DNA from: Methanobacterium sp. UBA353
GTDB taxonomy: Archaea > Methanobacteriota > Methanobacteria > Methanobacteriales > Methanobacteriaceae
Assembly (NCBI GenBank): GCA_002496805.1
Contig: DALO01000012.1
Span: 1 to 33,852 of the forward strand
DNA length: 33,852 nucleotides
Direction: 5' to 3'
Shown: positions 23,319 to 31,409 of the stretch, in pieces
How positions within the stretch are numbered: position 1 is the first letter of the stretch
Layout of the letters: each line of letters starts with the position of its first letter
Notes under the pieces: generated by a model
What the model was told of the DNA's origin: nothing
The model's input: the letters and a program-made list of their open reading frames with translations, nothing else
Databases searched by the model: none
Position numbers and translations under genes: made by a program

Positions 23319-23894
23319 TTGACTGATAATGAAGATTTAGACATTTTAATAGAGAATCTGAAAGATGAAGACCCTGATAAAAGGAAAGAAGCAGCCGATA
23401 AGTTGGGTGAAGCCAGTGACAAAACTGCTATTGAACCACTTTTAGCTGTTTTAACTGATGATAACCCCCAAGTTAGATTTGCATCGGCAAAAGCCTTGGG
23501 AAAAATTGGAGAACCAGCCATTGACCCCCTGGTATTGATACTCAAAAATGAGGAAGGGAACATCCGCAGATATGCTACTCTTGCCCTGAAGGATATTAAA
23601 AGTGATAAAGTAGTTGGCCAACTGGTTGAAACTCTGAATGATGGTGATTGGAGCGTTCGTAAGTTCGCATCCAAGGCATTGGGTGAAATAGGGAACAATA
23701 CTGCAGTAGACCCCCTTATTAATACCCTTACTGATGAAGATTGGGGTGTAAGAGTGGCAGCTGTTAAAGCCCTGGGAGATATTGGAGACGAAAAAGGAAT
23801 TGACCCTATTAAAAAAGCGCGTCGCGCTGCCACCGGAGATAAAGAGTTTAAGAAAGCATGCAACAAGGCGTTGAAGAAGATTCAGAAAAAATAA
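23319..23894 (+). CDS. HEAT-repeat (PBS lyase-type) protein
   Basis: TTG 23319 lies behind GAGGGA; 191 aa. The sequence is five or six HEAT-like repeats of about 31 residues, each with the pattern D-x-x-V-R-x-x-A-x-x-A-L-G-x-I (for example NPQVRFASAKALGKIG, DWSVRKFASKALGEIG, DWGVRVAAVKALGDIG), flanked by a charged N-terminus and a Lys-rich tail. These are protein-protein interaction scaffolds; no enzyme site is present. The gene is convergent with the nitrilase-family gene, whose stop lies 14 bp away. Partner unknown. Confidence 0.93.
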   Translation: MTDNEDLDILIENLKDEDPDKRKEAADKLGEASDKTAIEPLLAVLTDDNPQVRFASAKALGKIGEPAIDPLVLILKNEEGNIRRYATLALKDIKSDKVVGQLVETLNDGDWSVRKFASKALGEIGNNTAVDPLINTLTDEDWGVRVAAVKALGDIGDEKGIDPIKKARRAATGDKEFKKACNKALKKIQKK

Positions 23895-23908
23895 TCTGAA
23901 CTATTTTT

Positions 23909-24736
23909 CTATTTTTTTTCTAGATGATAAACATCTTCTCGCCGGTTTTTTAAAAGAGGAAGTTCAGCCCTTACTTTTCTTGTGAATGAATCATCGATGG
24001 TAACGTATATTATTTCTTCAGCAGACCCTGCCTCATTTTCTACTTTCCCCCAAGGGTCTGCAACCATTGAATGACCATAGGCCACATAGGATGATTTATC
24101 ATTTCTTGCAGGTGAAACAGCTGCCACGTAAACTTGGTTATCAACTGCACGAATTTTTATGAGGGATTTCCAATGGACAGGTCCAGTGGCCATGTTAAAT
24201 GCTCCTGGAACAATGATCAATCTCGCACCTTCCAGCGCCATTAAGCGAAAGAGTTCTGGGAAACGTATATCATAACAGATGCATATCCCGATTTTTCCAA
24301 GTTCTGTGTCCACAACTGTGACCTTGTTACCTGCAGTTAAGGTTTGTGACTCTTTGAAGCTGACTGCGTCTGGCACATCAATATCAAAAAGGTGAATTTT
24401 ACGGTGTGATCCTATTATCTCACCCTCCGAGTTGAAAAAGAAGCTGGAGTTATAGATTTTTCCATTGTGTTTTTCAGGGATGGAACCAGCGAGAATATTG
24501 GTTTTTTCCCTTTTGGCAGCCTTGCTAATTGCGTTGAGAGTGGGACTGTTTTCTTTTTCCTCAGCATACAATGGGAAAAGATCAGTTTGATAGGGACAGT
24601 TCCACATCTCAGGTAATACAACTAAATCAGAGTGGGAAGATGCTTCTTTAATCATCTGCAGAGCATTGGTGATATTCTTTTTTTTCTCAAAAACCACTTG
24701 CATCTGACACAGTGCTAGATTAAAGATATCTTTCAT
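23909..24736 (-). CDS. Carbon-nitrogen hydrolase, nitrilase superfamily
   Basis: The 275-aa protein has the catalytic triad of the nitrilase superfamily: Glu43 in LVVLPEMWN, Lys113 in GSHRKIHLFDIDVP and Cys154 in GICICYDIRFPEL. Sequence around these residues, including HRKIHLFDIDVP, is closest to Nit2/omega-amidase-like enzymes, which hydrolyse alpha-ketoglutaramate or similar amides; deaminated glutathione amidase (Nit1) is an alternative. A cytosolic role in repair or salvage of amides is likely. Single gene, start ATG 24736; no strong ribosome binding site seen (AGGAG lies 8 nt upstream on the minus strand as TAGGAGTT). Confidence 0.9.
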   Translation of the reverse strand: MKDIFNLALCQMQVVFEKKKNITNALQMIKEASSHSDLVVLPEMWNCPYQTDLFPLYAEEKENSPTLNAISKAAKREKTNILAGSIPEKHNGKIYNSSFFFNSEGEIIGSHRKIHLFDIDVPDAVSFKESQTLTAGNKVTVVDTELGKIGICICYDIRFPELFRLMALEGARLIIVPGAFNMATGPVHWKSLIKIRAVDNQVYVAAVSPARNDKSSYVAYGHSMVADPWGKVENEAGSAEEIIYVTIDDSFTRKVRAELPLLKNRREDVYHLEKK

Positions 24737-24824
24737 TTAAATAACTCCTATTAACATATTAAAATATAATGAGATATTTGAATTATTGTCATAATACATT
24801 TAACGCTATTTTAGGAGGGTTATT

Positions 24825-25037
24825 ATGAGCTGTTACTTAAGATACATGAAAGATGTTATCAGTGATGCAGATCTGCATCCTGAAGGCCGTAGTGAACGGA
24901 AACAATTGGATCTGGCTATTCGTAAAGTAGTGGGGATGGAAGATGATGATAAATGTAACGTTGTCTGGAAAGAGGTGAAACTCTGGCTGCAGGATGAGGA
25001 TAAAAGGAAAGAATTGATAGACAAATTGAAAAATTGA
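24825..25037 (+). CDS. Small conserved methanogen protein, 70 aa
   Basis: ATG 24825 has GGAGG 8 nt upstream. The N-terminus CYLRYMKDVISDAD resembles small methanogen proteins starting CYLRHMKD; function unknown to me. The rest is charged and helical (SERKQLDLAIRKVVGMEDDDKCNVVWKEVKLWLQDEDKRKELI). Two Cys, no membrane segment. It is transcribed divergently from the nitrilase-family gene and stands alone. Confidence 0.78.
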   Translation: MSCYLRYMKDVISDADLHPEGRSERKQLDLAIRKVVGMEDDDKCNVVWKEVKLWLQDEDKRKELIDKLKN

Positions 25038-25088
25038 TTTATTCCTTTCTTATTTAAATATTAATTGATCCAATTTTCATCTATTTTT

Positions 25089-25946
25089 CTAGTTATCATA
25101 ACTGTAAACACCAGCATAGTTTAAAAAGGCTATCATGTATTGGTAGGTGAGTTTATCACTTCCTGGTTGAATTTTACTGTGAGGAGATAATACTTCACAG
25201 ATAACCGAAGTGATGTTATTACGGTTGCACTCTGTAGAAAGAACCCCTGAATGATTACCAACTTTGATCATTGGTGATTTGGTATTATTATTAATATAAA
25301 AAGCTAGTTTGAAACTTTTAGGATTTTTTGGGTCATAAATGATGCAATTTTTTCCAGGAATATCATGGGGCTTGGTGGAATGACAATCAATAAGTAGAGT
25401 TACTTTTTCACTTTTTGCGGTTTGACTGATTGTGTTAGCTGCAATTCCTGGAATATTAGCCACTCTATTGGGGTCTGTGTTATTGTGAATCCTGGTATTG
25501 GTTGCTGTGTCACGGGGAATTGCAAAGGGTATTATATAAATTGTTCCATTAATTTTTTTACCATTCAAGTGATTTATCAAGTTGGATGCAGCGATTTGTG
25601 GTGGTAATTCGGCCCCATGAACCCCGGCAACGATCATGACTCTTGGATGGCTTCCATTGCCCAATCTGATCATTGGAGTTCCATTCCCCGAGGCTTGTAT
25701 TATCTCAGATATTAGTGGTGTTTTGTTGATATTATCCATTAAGAGTGTGTTGTTAGTTATATCCCCACCTGTTGAGTTATCTATAATAGATATCTTATAT
25801 ACAGGAGAGGCCAGTGCAAGTGATTTATTTATTAAGGGTGTGGTGGGAGATTCTGTAGATCTTGATATAATAAAATTACCTAGTAAAAAAATTCCAGAAA
25901 CTAAAAGAACTAATACTATTCCAGCCAAAAATCCTTTTCTCATCAC
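25089..25946 (-). CDS. Membrane-anchored M14/aspartoacylase-like zinc enzyme
   Basis: A membrane helix (residues 5-27) anchors an extracytoplasmic domain with AGVHGAELPPQ (His110 and Glu113, the H-x-x-E zinc site), TDPNR and IDCHS (His189), the zinc-ligand set of the carboxypeptidase M14 / succinylglutamate desuccinylase-aspartoacylase fold. It should hydrolyse an amide or peptide bond outside the cell, perhaps in pseudomurein peptides; substrate is inferred. The GTG 25946 / ATG 25943 start has no ribosome binding site, while the frame stays open upstream over a very basic stretch (KKRTKTGPKR) back to a GGGGGA at about 26022 without a usable start, so the true N-terminus is unclear. A similarly built protein lies at 30166-31011. 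Confidence 0.75.
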   Translation of the reverse strand: MMRKGFLAGIVLVLLVSGIFLLGNFIISRSTESPTTPLINKSLALASPVYKISIIDNSTGGDITNNTLLMDNINKTPLISEIIQASGNGTPMIRLGNGSHPRVMIVAGVHGAELPPQIAASNLINHLNGKKINGTIYIIPFAIPRDTATNTRIHNNTDPNRVANIPGIAANTISQTAKSEKVTLLIDCHSTKPHDIPGKNCIIYDPKNPKSFKLAFYINNNTKSPMIKVGNHSGVLSTECNRNNITSVICEVLSPHSKIQPGSDKLTYQYMIAFLNYAGVYSYDN

Positions 25947-26257
25947 TACACGTTTTGGACCAGTCTTTGTTCTTTTCTTAGAAAGTAAGGATGGCCTTTT
26001 TTTGCTTGAAAAAACAATTCCCCCAATAAAATGTTAACTTTTGAACATACACCCTGTGTTAATATATGGCTCAAGGTATTATATATTTTAGGACCTCTAA
26101 GCTATCAAACTTTCATTTGTATACCCTTAATCCCATACTATAATTTAGATGAAATGTCTGTATTACTGTAAAAATCTTTTTTTTTTAGAAGAATTAAAAT
26201 GAATTATAATACTAATATTATTTTAAATTGATTACATAAAAAAAAAGAGGGAATTAC

Positions 26258-26665
26258 ATGTTTGAAGATGATTATTACGATAATTTAAGGCAATATAATT
26301 TATTTATAAGTCATAATGGTGAAGGAGATGAGGAATATCTTGAATTCATCAGAAGACTTGTGGAGGCCAGTGATTTTGAGTGGAAAGATCATGGGATTCC
26401 AAATAAAAACAGTCAAGAGGACCTCCGGCAACAGATAAATAATTCAGATATTGTGATCATACTCAGTGGCCTTTACTCTAAACACCATGATTTAATAAAA
26501 AATCAAGTGGATTTAGCCCTACAGTTAAACAAACCTATAATTCTTATACGGCCTTATGGGCTGGAAGAAGTTCCTGCCGAGTTAGAAAAAATAGCAAAAG
26601 GAGTGGTGGGATGGAATAGGGTGTGTATTGTAGAAATGATCCAGGAATCTTTAAAAGAAGAATAA
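26258..26665 (+). CDS. ThsB-like TIR-like domain protein (MTH538 type)
   Basis: The 135-aa protein is a single TIR-like domain: beta strand A with YNLFISHNG, a following helix and the EWKDHGIPNKN segment, SDIVIILSGLYSKHHDLI, then NKPIILIRPYGLEEVPAELEKIAKGVVGWN. This matches the PF08937 TIR-like family, represented by MTH538 of Methanothermobacter and by ThsB of Thoeris anti-phage systems, where it makes a nucleotide signal upon infection. GAGGGA lies 7 nt before ATG 26258. No ThsA-like effector, SIR2, SLOG or membrane effector is adjacent; both neighbours are envelope proteins. A defence role is inferred from the family; a stand-alone signalling role is equally possible. Confidence 0.82.
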   Translation: MFEDDYYDNLRQYNLFISHNGEGDEEYLEFIRRLVEASDFEWKDHGIPNKNSQEDLRQQINNSDIVIILSGLYSKHHDLIKNQVDLALQLNKPIILIRPYGLEEVPAELEKIAKGVVGWNRVCIVEMIQESLKEE

Positions 26666-26867
26666 ATCATATTATTTATTATTCATCCTGATCACCCCAA
26701 AAAACATTATATTATTCGGATAATTTAGATTTAATTAGTCAATTTTAACCTGCGTGATAATTAAGGAAAATAACTTGCTTGATAAGAAATGAAAAAATAT
26801 ATTAGTTTTCTTTTAACATAATAACATTAAGTAATATTTCAAGTTAGTTGGAGGATAAGGTGGCTGT

Positions 26868-28871
26868 ATGGGAAGAAAACTCAAATTGATGTCGTTAAAG
26901 GCTTTATTTTTGGTAATGATTTTATTTTTTAATTTAAGTTGCGTATCAGCAGCCCAATGGGAAGTTGGAGTGGGACAGACCTATGACACTATTCAAACAG
27001 CAATTGATAACGTGAACACACTTGAAGGTGATGTTATCAACGTGCACAGTGGAGTTTATTCAGAAGATGTTACCGTAAATAAAAAGCTCACCTTACAAGC
27101 CAACACCGACGATAATGTACGATTACAACCGGTAAATACTGGTTTTTCTGTGGTATCGGAGGGTGGTGGAAGCACCATCGATGGTTTTTACATAGATAAT
27201 AGTCCTCAGGGAACTGGCATCAATATCAGTGCCAATGGATGCACAGTTAAGAACAACAATATAAACGGTGGTTCAAGTGGAATTGCAATTTCTGGTGCTA
27301 ACACCACCATAGTTAACAATGTTGTTTCCGGACAATCCAACAGTGGTATTCTAGGAAACCTCACTGGAGGTTTCTTCAATGTCTTTAAAAATAGTGTGTC
27401 CAATCTTATCGGCCCAGGAACATTAAATGGCATCCTTATCAGTACCAATGATAGTGTAACTGACGTTAATATCATTGGAAACACTTTTTCACATATCAAC
27501 GCACTTGGAAACAATGGTAGTGTCTTTGTAGTTCAACTGGGCAAAAGTGAGGGTGCTAGTGGTAATCCCGAAGTGGCTGATATTACCAATTTAAAGGTTA
27601 CTGATAATCTAATTTCAGATATCAATGCTGCCAGCGCTATTATGGGGATGGAAATTATAACTAGCAGTATCGATGCACTAATTTCAGAGAATAAAATTTC
27701 AAAACTTAAAGGAACTGTTGGCAGCTCAGTTTATGCATTGGAAGCAGCGATAATGGGTAATGGAATTGTTTTGGTTTCTGAAAACCAGATAACAGAAATA
27801 AGTGCCAGTCAACAGGCTGTGGGAATTGTAACTATTGCATTAGGCGATTTATTCTTGAAAGATAACCAAGTATCTAATATTAACAAGGCTGATGCTAGTG
27901 TGGGAATTTTAGGCCTTGGATTGCTTAGTAATGCAACTATAGAAAACAACTGTGTCTTCGATATCAACTCTCCCAGTATAGCAGCTGGAATTGTAGGCAC
28001 AGCAATGTCACACTTGAAGGTGTTATTTAATACTGTGAAAGAGGTAGACGGAGCTAATGATGTGTCCCTGGTTACTGCTGGTTTTAACACCACAAATGTC
28101 ATGGGAAACAATATAGAAGGTGATGGATCAGGAATAGGTATTGTAACATGCTCCCCTAACGGGAATATTAATTATAATCGGATTGTCAACTATGATTCTT
28201 ACATTCAAAACTTCCTATTCTCCTCCTTCGGACCTACCATAGATGAAATGCTCAAACCCATTGATGATGCCATTGAAAAGAACCCTGAACTGGAGCCGAT
28301 TTTAAAACCCATCAGGGATGAACTGGATAAGCTTTTCCATGAACTGGAAAATAGCAAAACCACTGCAACCTTCAACTGGTATGGAACCAATAACCCCCAT
28401 ATTAGTAAATTTTTCATTGGAAATGGAACCATAAAGTATTCCCCATGGCTTATTTTAACTGTTAATGCCATTCCATCCACTGTATACCCGGGTCAAAATT
28501 CAGTGATCACTGCCGATGTTTACACTGATTCAACAGGTGCTGATCATCGAAAGGATGCAGATATGTATTTTAGTGGATCTTCGGTTACCTTCACCACTAA
28601 TTTAGGTAGTGTGGGAAGCAAAATTGTGGTTGTCCCATGGCTTAAAGGCCTAGCCACAGCAATTTTAAGAGCTGATGAAGGCCCTGGCATCGCTACTGTA
28701 ACCGCATCTGATTATGAAACAGTTAAATGTTATGTAACAATCCTTGGAGCGTCTGTCACTCCAGCGTCACATTGCACAGTTCCAATGCAAGAAACTGGAA
28801 TGCCACTTGCAGGATTAGCAATAGCCATTTTAATCTTATTCAATGGATTGATCTGCACCATAAAAAAATAA
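26868..28871 (+). CDS. Surface parallel beta-helix (NosD-like) protein
   Basis: The 667-aa protein has a signal peptide (to about residue 33, VSAA), then YDTIQTAIDNVN..GDVINVHSGVYSEDV, the start of NosD-like right-handed beta-helix proteins. Rungs rich in N-N, I-x-N-N-x-I and G-I continue to about residue 440. A helical linker (DEMLKPIDDAIEKNPELEPI) is followed by an Ig-like beta domain (about 525-630) and a C-terminal membrane helix after QETGMPLAGLAIAILILF with a short Lys tail, an anchor typical of Methanobacterium surface proteins. It is likely exposed at the cell surface, for adhesion or glycan binding. GGAGG (26851-26855) precedes ATG 26868; an internal ATG seven codons on is possible. 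A strong terminator follows. Confidence 0.9.
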   Translation: MGRKLKLMSLKALFLVMILFFNLSCVSAAQWEVGVGQTYDTIQTAIDNVNTLEGDVINVHSGVYSEDVTVNKKLTLQANTDDNVRLQPVNTGFSVVSEGGGSTIDGFYIDNSPQGTGINISANGCTVKNNNINGGSSGIAISGANTTIVNNVVSGQSNSGILGNLTGGFFNVFKNSVSNLIGPGTLNGILISTNDSVTDVNIIGNTFSHINALGNNGSVFVVQLGKSEGASGNPEVADITNLKVTDNLISDINAASAIMGMEIITSSIDALISENKISKLKGTVGSSVYALEAAIMGNGIVLVSENQITEISASQQAVGIVTIALGDLFLKDNQVSNINKADASVGILGLGLLSNATIENNCVFDINSPSIAAGIVGTAMSHLKVLFNTVKEVDGANDVSLVTAGFNTTNVMGNNIEGDGSGIGIVTCSPNGNINYNRIVNYDSYIQNFLFSSFGPTIDEMLKPIDDAIEKNPELEPILKPIRDELDKLFHELENSKTTATFNWYGTNNPHISKFFIGNGTIKYSPWLILTVNAIPSTVYPGQNSVITADVYTDSTGADHRKDADMYFSGSSVTFTTNLGSVGSKIVVVPWLKGLATAILRADEGPGIATVTASDYETVKCYVTILGASVTPASHCTVPMQETGMPLAGLAIAILILFNGLICTIKK

Positions 28872-28878
28872 TAAATCG

Positions 28879-28905
28879 GGGATGGGTGCCCATCCCATTT
28901 TTTTT
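28879..28905 (+). terminator. Intrinsic terminator of the beta-helix gene
   Basis: GGGATGG (28879-28885) and CCATCCC (28890-28896) form a perfect 7-bp stem with a GTGC loop, followed by eight T (28898-28905). It lies 8 bp after the stop and is the clearest rho-independent-like terminator in the window. Confidence 0.85.
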
Positions 28906-28942
28906 AAAATGAAATTACTTTAAATGTTAGCATTTTAATTGC

Positions 28943-29137
28943 CTATTTTTTCCTGACGGGTATGTTGAAAAGTATTGCACACTTTTTGCACTGTTTTGTG
29001 GCAATGTAATCGTTTGATGATTCGAAACTTATATCAGTTGAACCACAATTAGGGCAGGATGTTCCAGAGTGCTTATCATCGACAATAACAACAGGACCAG
29101 TAATTGAACAATTCAAAACCAAAAATTTTCCAATCAT
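28943..29137 (-). CDS. Small zinc-ribbon protein, 64 aa
   Basis: ATG 29137 has GGAGG 7 nt upstream on the minus strand. The C-terminal half is a treble-clef or ribbon zinc site, C-P-N-C-G (residues 28-32) and C-K-K-C (about 51-54). The N-terminal half is short and hydrophobic (FLVLNCSITGPVVIVDD), not a clear membrane helix. No enzyme motif; a nucleic-acid- or protein-binding adaptor is possible. Transcribed convergently with the beta-helix gene. Confidence 0.75.
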   Translation of the reverse strand: MIGKFLVLNCSITGPVVIVDDKHSGTSCPNCGSTDISFESSNDYIATKQCKKCAILFNIPVRKK

Positions 29138-29750
29138 TATTACATCCTCCGGTTCAATGAAAATATTTTAACTTATTTACAAATATTTCTCTATTTTCAC
29201 AACCATTTAAACGTTATAGTGAAAATTAGAACAATAATAAAAAGGATGGGAAAATGATTTAAAAAATAATGATTATTTATCAGTCAATACTGGTTATAAA
29301 GAATGAAACATGTGTAATTTGTTATAAAAAAAATTGTTAGTAACCAAGAAAAACAAAAAAATCCTCAATCTATCGTTCATATGAATTGGGTTTCAAATAA
29401 AGCTAATAATTTCTCAAAATTGACTAATTCAATAATTTTAAAGTTAATTTAATAAATTCAATCATCATCAAGATTAACATGAAAAATAAAAACATTACGA
29501 CCAATTGTGTAATTTTATTCAGTTTTTTTAAAATTACCGTCGCCTCCGGTCTGGATATTTTTAATATTATGAAATAATAATTCTAATATTTTTTTCCTGG
29601 TTGGTAACTATTTTAAAAATAAAAGTAATTGTTCTAATGAAGTTATAAAATGTAAAATATGAATTGTAAATCAGTGAAAATAAAAATTTAATAAAAATGA
29701 AAAGATAACCCGGAATTTAACCGGATCTTCATATTATCCTTTCTCATTTT
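29138..29750. other. AT-rich spacer, about 610 bp
   Basis: No gene recognised. Contains an 8-bp inverted repeat ATTTTCAC (29193-29200) with GTGAAAAT (29219-29226) in the promoter area of the zinc-ribbon gene, a lone GC-rich patch ACCGTCGCCTCCGGT (29536-29550) with a 4-bp stem, and CCGG-AATTTAA-CCGG (29710-29724), which on the minus strand may be part of the terminator of the TRAM gene. Confidence 0.5.
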
Positions 29751-29972
29751 TTAATCTACTACTTCAGCAAAGGCAAAATTTCTTCGAACAGAATTCACTC
29801 TGATTTTAACTTCTTCACCTTCTTTAGCGCCTGAAACAAAAACTACAAATCCTTCAATACGGGCAATTCCGTCTCCATCTCTACCTGTATCTTCTATTTT
29901 CACATCGTACTCTTCGCCTTCATTAATTGGAGAAGAATTTCCTCTATCATTACTGTTACTACTTCCAAACAA
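29751..29972 (-). CDS. TRAM domain protein
   Basis: The start is taken as TTG 29972, behind GGAAGTGAT, nearly the full complement of the 16S 3' end; an upstream TTG at 30005 is possible. The 73-aa product has a Ser/Asn-rich head and a TRAM domain: EGEEYDVKIEDTGRDGDGIARIEGFVVFVSGAKEGEEVKIRV then R-R-x-F-A-F-A. Stand-alone TRAM proteins in archaea are small RNA-binding chaperone-like proteins, some cold-induced; that role is from the family. TATA TTTATATGC on the minus strand (about 30023-30031) fits this gene. Confidence 0.9.
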   Translation of the reverse strand: MFGSSNSNDRGNSSPINEGEEYDVKIEDTGRDGDGIARIEGFVVFVSGAKEGEEVKIRVNSVRRNFAFAEVVD

Positions 29973-30165
29973 ACTTATCACTTCCAATTTTTGCCAGATA
30001 GGCAATACACTATTGTTTTTTGATGCATATAAAGTAATTTAAAAACAATTTTATTTAATAGATTTTTTTTAAACATTCGAATTATCTAATTAGACAACAA
30101 GAAAAATCTAAACTTTCTAAAAAAAGGAGTTTTTTTTATTCTGACTTTCAAAAATTACATTTTTT

Positions 30166-31011
30166 TTATATCTCCTGGAAACAATTTGCAATGAGTTTTT
30201 TACTCTCATGATAGGCTTGAGTGTAAGAATCCCACTCTGGCATTTCATATACCAATGTAGGAATCCCCAAATTTGCCAAAGGGTATGAAACAGTGAAAGT
30301 TGATGATCCGTGCTCAGAATAAGCTGTGGCCCGGTAGTATATGAATTCGGGTATATTTTTTTCTATTTTTTCAGCCAATGCAACTGAAGGAGAGTCCATT
30401 TTTGGGGTAGCAATAAAATAGCCCTTCCCATAACCAGGAGCATGGTCGTGGCATATTATAACCACATCAACATTGGATTTCTTGATATCTGGAATTATGT
30501 AAGTTGCTACCAGTCCTTCCCCACTAGTACGGCCAACATGAAAATTGTTAGGATTGTTGGTAACGTTAACTTGGTAGTGGAGAATTTCATTATTGGCAGA
30601 TAAGCTGTATTGATCTATAACATCGCTCACAGTTTGAATGGAAAGTTTTTCACGGGGATGCATACCCGTAATAATGGCAATAGTTTTCTTATCTGCTGAA
30701 GAAGCCTCAGAAACTGTAAAAACTTCTTTACTGACTGATCCACGGTAATCAGAAGCTAAATTTGCGGGTGATCCCGAATTTCCACCAAAATCGGGTATGG
30801 TAAAGACAACAAATGCTATAACCAGGATCACTGCTGCGAAGAAAAAAGATGCCCAGGCAAACCCTTTCTTACTGCGACGTTTAGGATTTTGATCAAGAGA
30901 GTATGAATAGACCAGTGCCCCCCCACAACTACAAGTATCAAAGTCATCAGGGGATTCATCTTCTTCCAGCTTGTAGTAGCCACCACATCTTTGACAAATC
31001 AAGTAAGGCAT
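30166..31011 (-). CDS. Membrane M14-like zinc enzyme with N-terminal zinc ribbon
   Basis: From ATG 31011 (a TTG three codons upstream is possible) the 281-aa protein begins with a zinc ribbon, C-Q-R-C (6-9) and C-S-C (27-29), a basic segment (PKRRSKKG) and one membrane helix (about 54-72). The outer domain has ITGMHPREKLS (His118, Glu121) and VVIICHDHAPG (His188, His190), the H-x-x-E...H zinc pattern of the M14/aspartoacylase fold, as in the gene at 25089-25946. Cytoplasmic ribbon plus external hydrolase suggests a sensor-linked or complex-bound enzyme; this is inference. TATA CTTAAATAAG (minus, about 31043-31052) leaves a leader of about 15 nt and no ribosome binding site. Confidence 0.7.
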   Translation of the reverse strand: MPYLICQRCGGYYKLEEDESPDDFDTCSCGGALVYSYSLDQNPKRRSKKGFAWASFFFAAVILVIAFVVFTIPDFGGNSGSPANLASDYRGSVSKEVFTVSEASSADKKTIAIITGMHPREKLSIQTVSDVIDQYSLSANNEILHYQVNVTNNPNNFHVGRTSGEGLVATYIIPDIKKSNVDVVIICHDHAPGYGKGYFIATPKMDSPSVALAEKIEKNIPEFIYYRATAYSEHGSSTFTVSYPLANLGIPTLVYEMPEWDSYTQAYHESKKLIANCFQEI

Positions 31012-31212
31012 AATAATCAATATATTCTAGGATGAAAACTTATTTAAGCTTTTTCCCCATTAGATGATTTTAATCAATAAAAAAAGGGTATAAAATTCCA
31101 TTAAATATTTCCTAGGCAGTTATATAAGCTAAATTATTTTCTTTAAATTTTTTACAACTAATGTAATATGACACAAACCTAATTATAATTTTATATCTAG
31201 AATGATGTTATT

Positions 31213-31316
31213 ACTACTTGATAACTCCTACCTGGTCAGTTCAGGGATGGTGAATTATCTAGTTTTTATTATTTGATTACTCCTACTTGTTCAGTTCAGG
31301 GATGGTGAATTATCTA
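31213..31316. repeat. 55-bp tandem direct repeat, two copies
   Basis: Two units spaced 55 bp apart (about 31213-31261 and 31268-31316) share ACTCCTAC and a nearly identical core (the longest exact part begins TCAGTTCAGGGATGGTGAA). It lies in the 398-bp divergent promoter region between the zinc-ribbon M14-like gene and the MoxR gene, so it may be a duplicated regulator site or a short mobile remnant. Confidence 0.9.
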
Positions 31317-31409
31317 CATACTTAGATATACGAACAGTTCTGGATACAATTTTTAAAGCATTACTCCGTAATATATAGAGTAGAAATAAGATATGTTTAA
31401 AGATCAGTA

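Noticed and set aside
23267..23866. 199-codon minus-strand frame opposite the HEAT-repeat gene
   Set aside because: The plus-strand product has clear HEAT repeats and a ribosome binding site; the antisense peptide is a mirror of that periodicity.
27206..28480. Minus-strand frames opposite the beta-helix gene
   Set aside because: Shadows of a signal-peptide-bearing, repeat-containing plus-strand protein with its own terminator.
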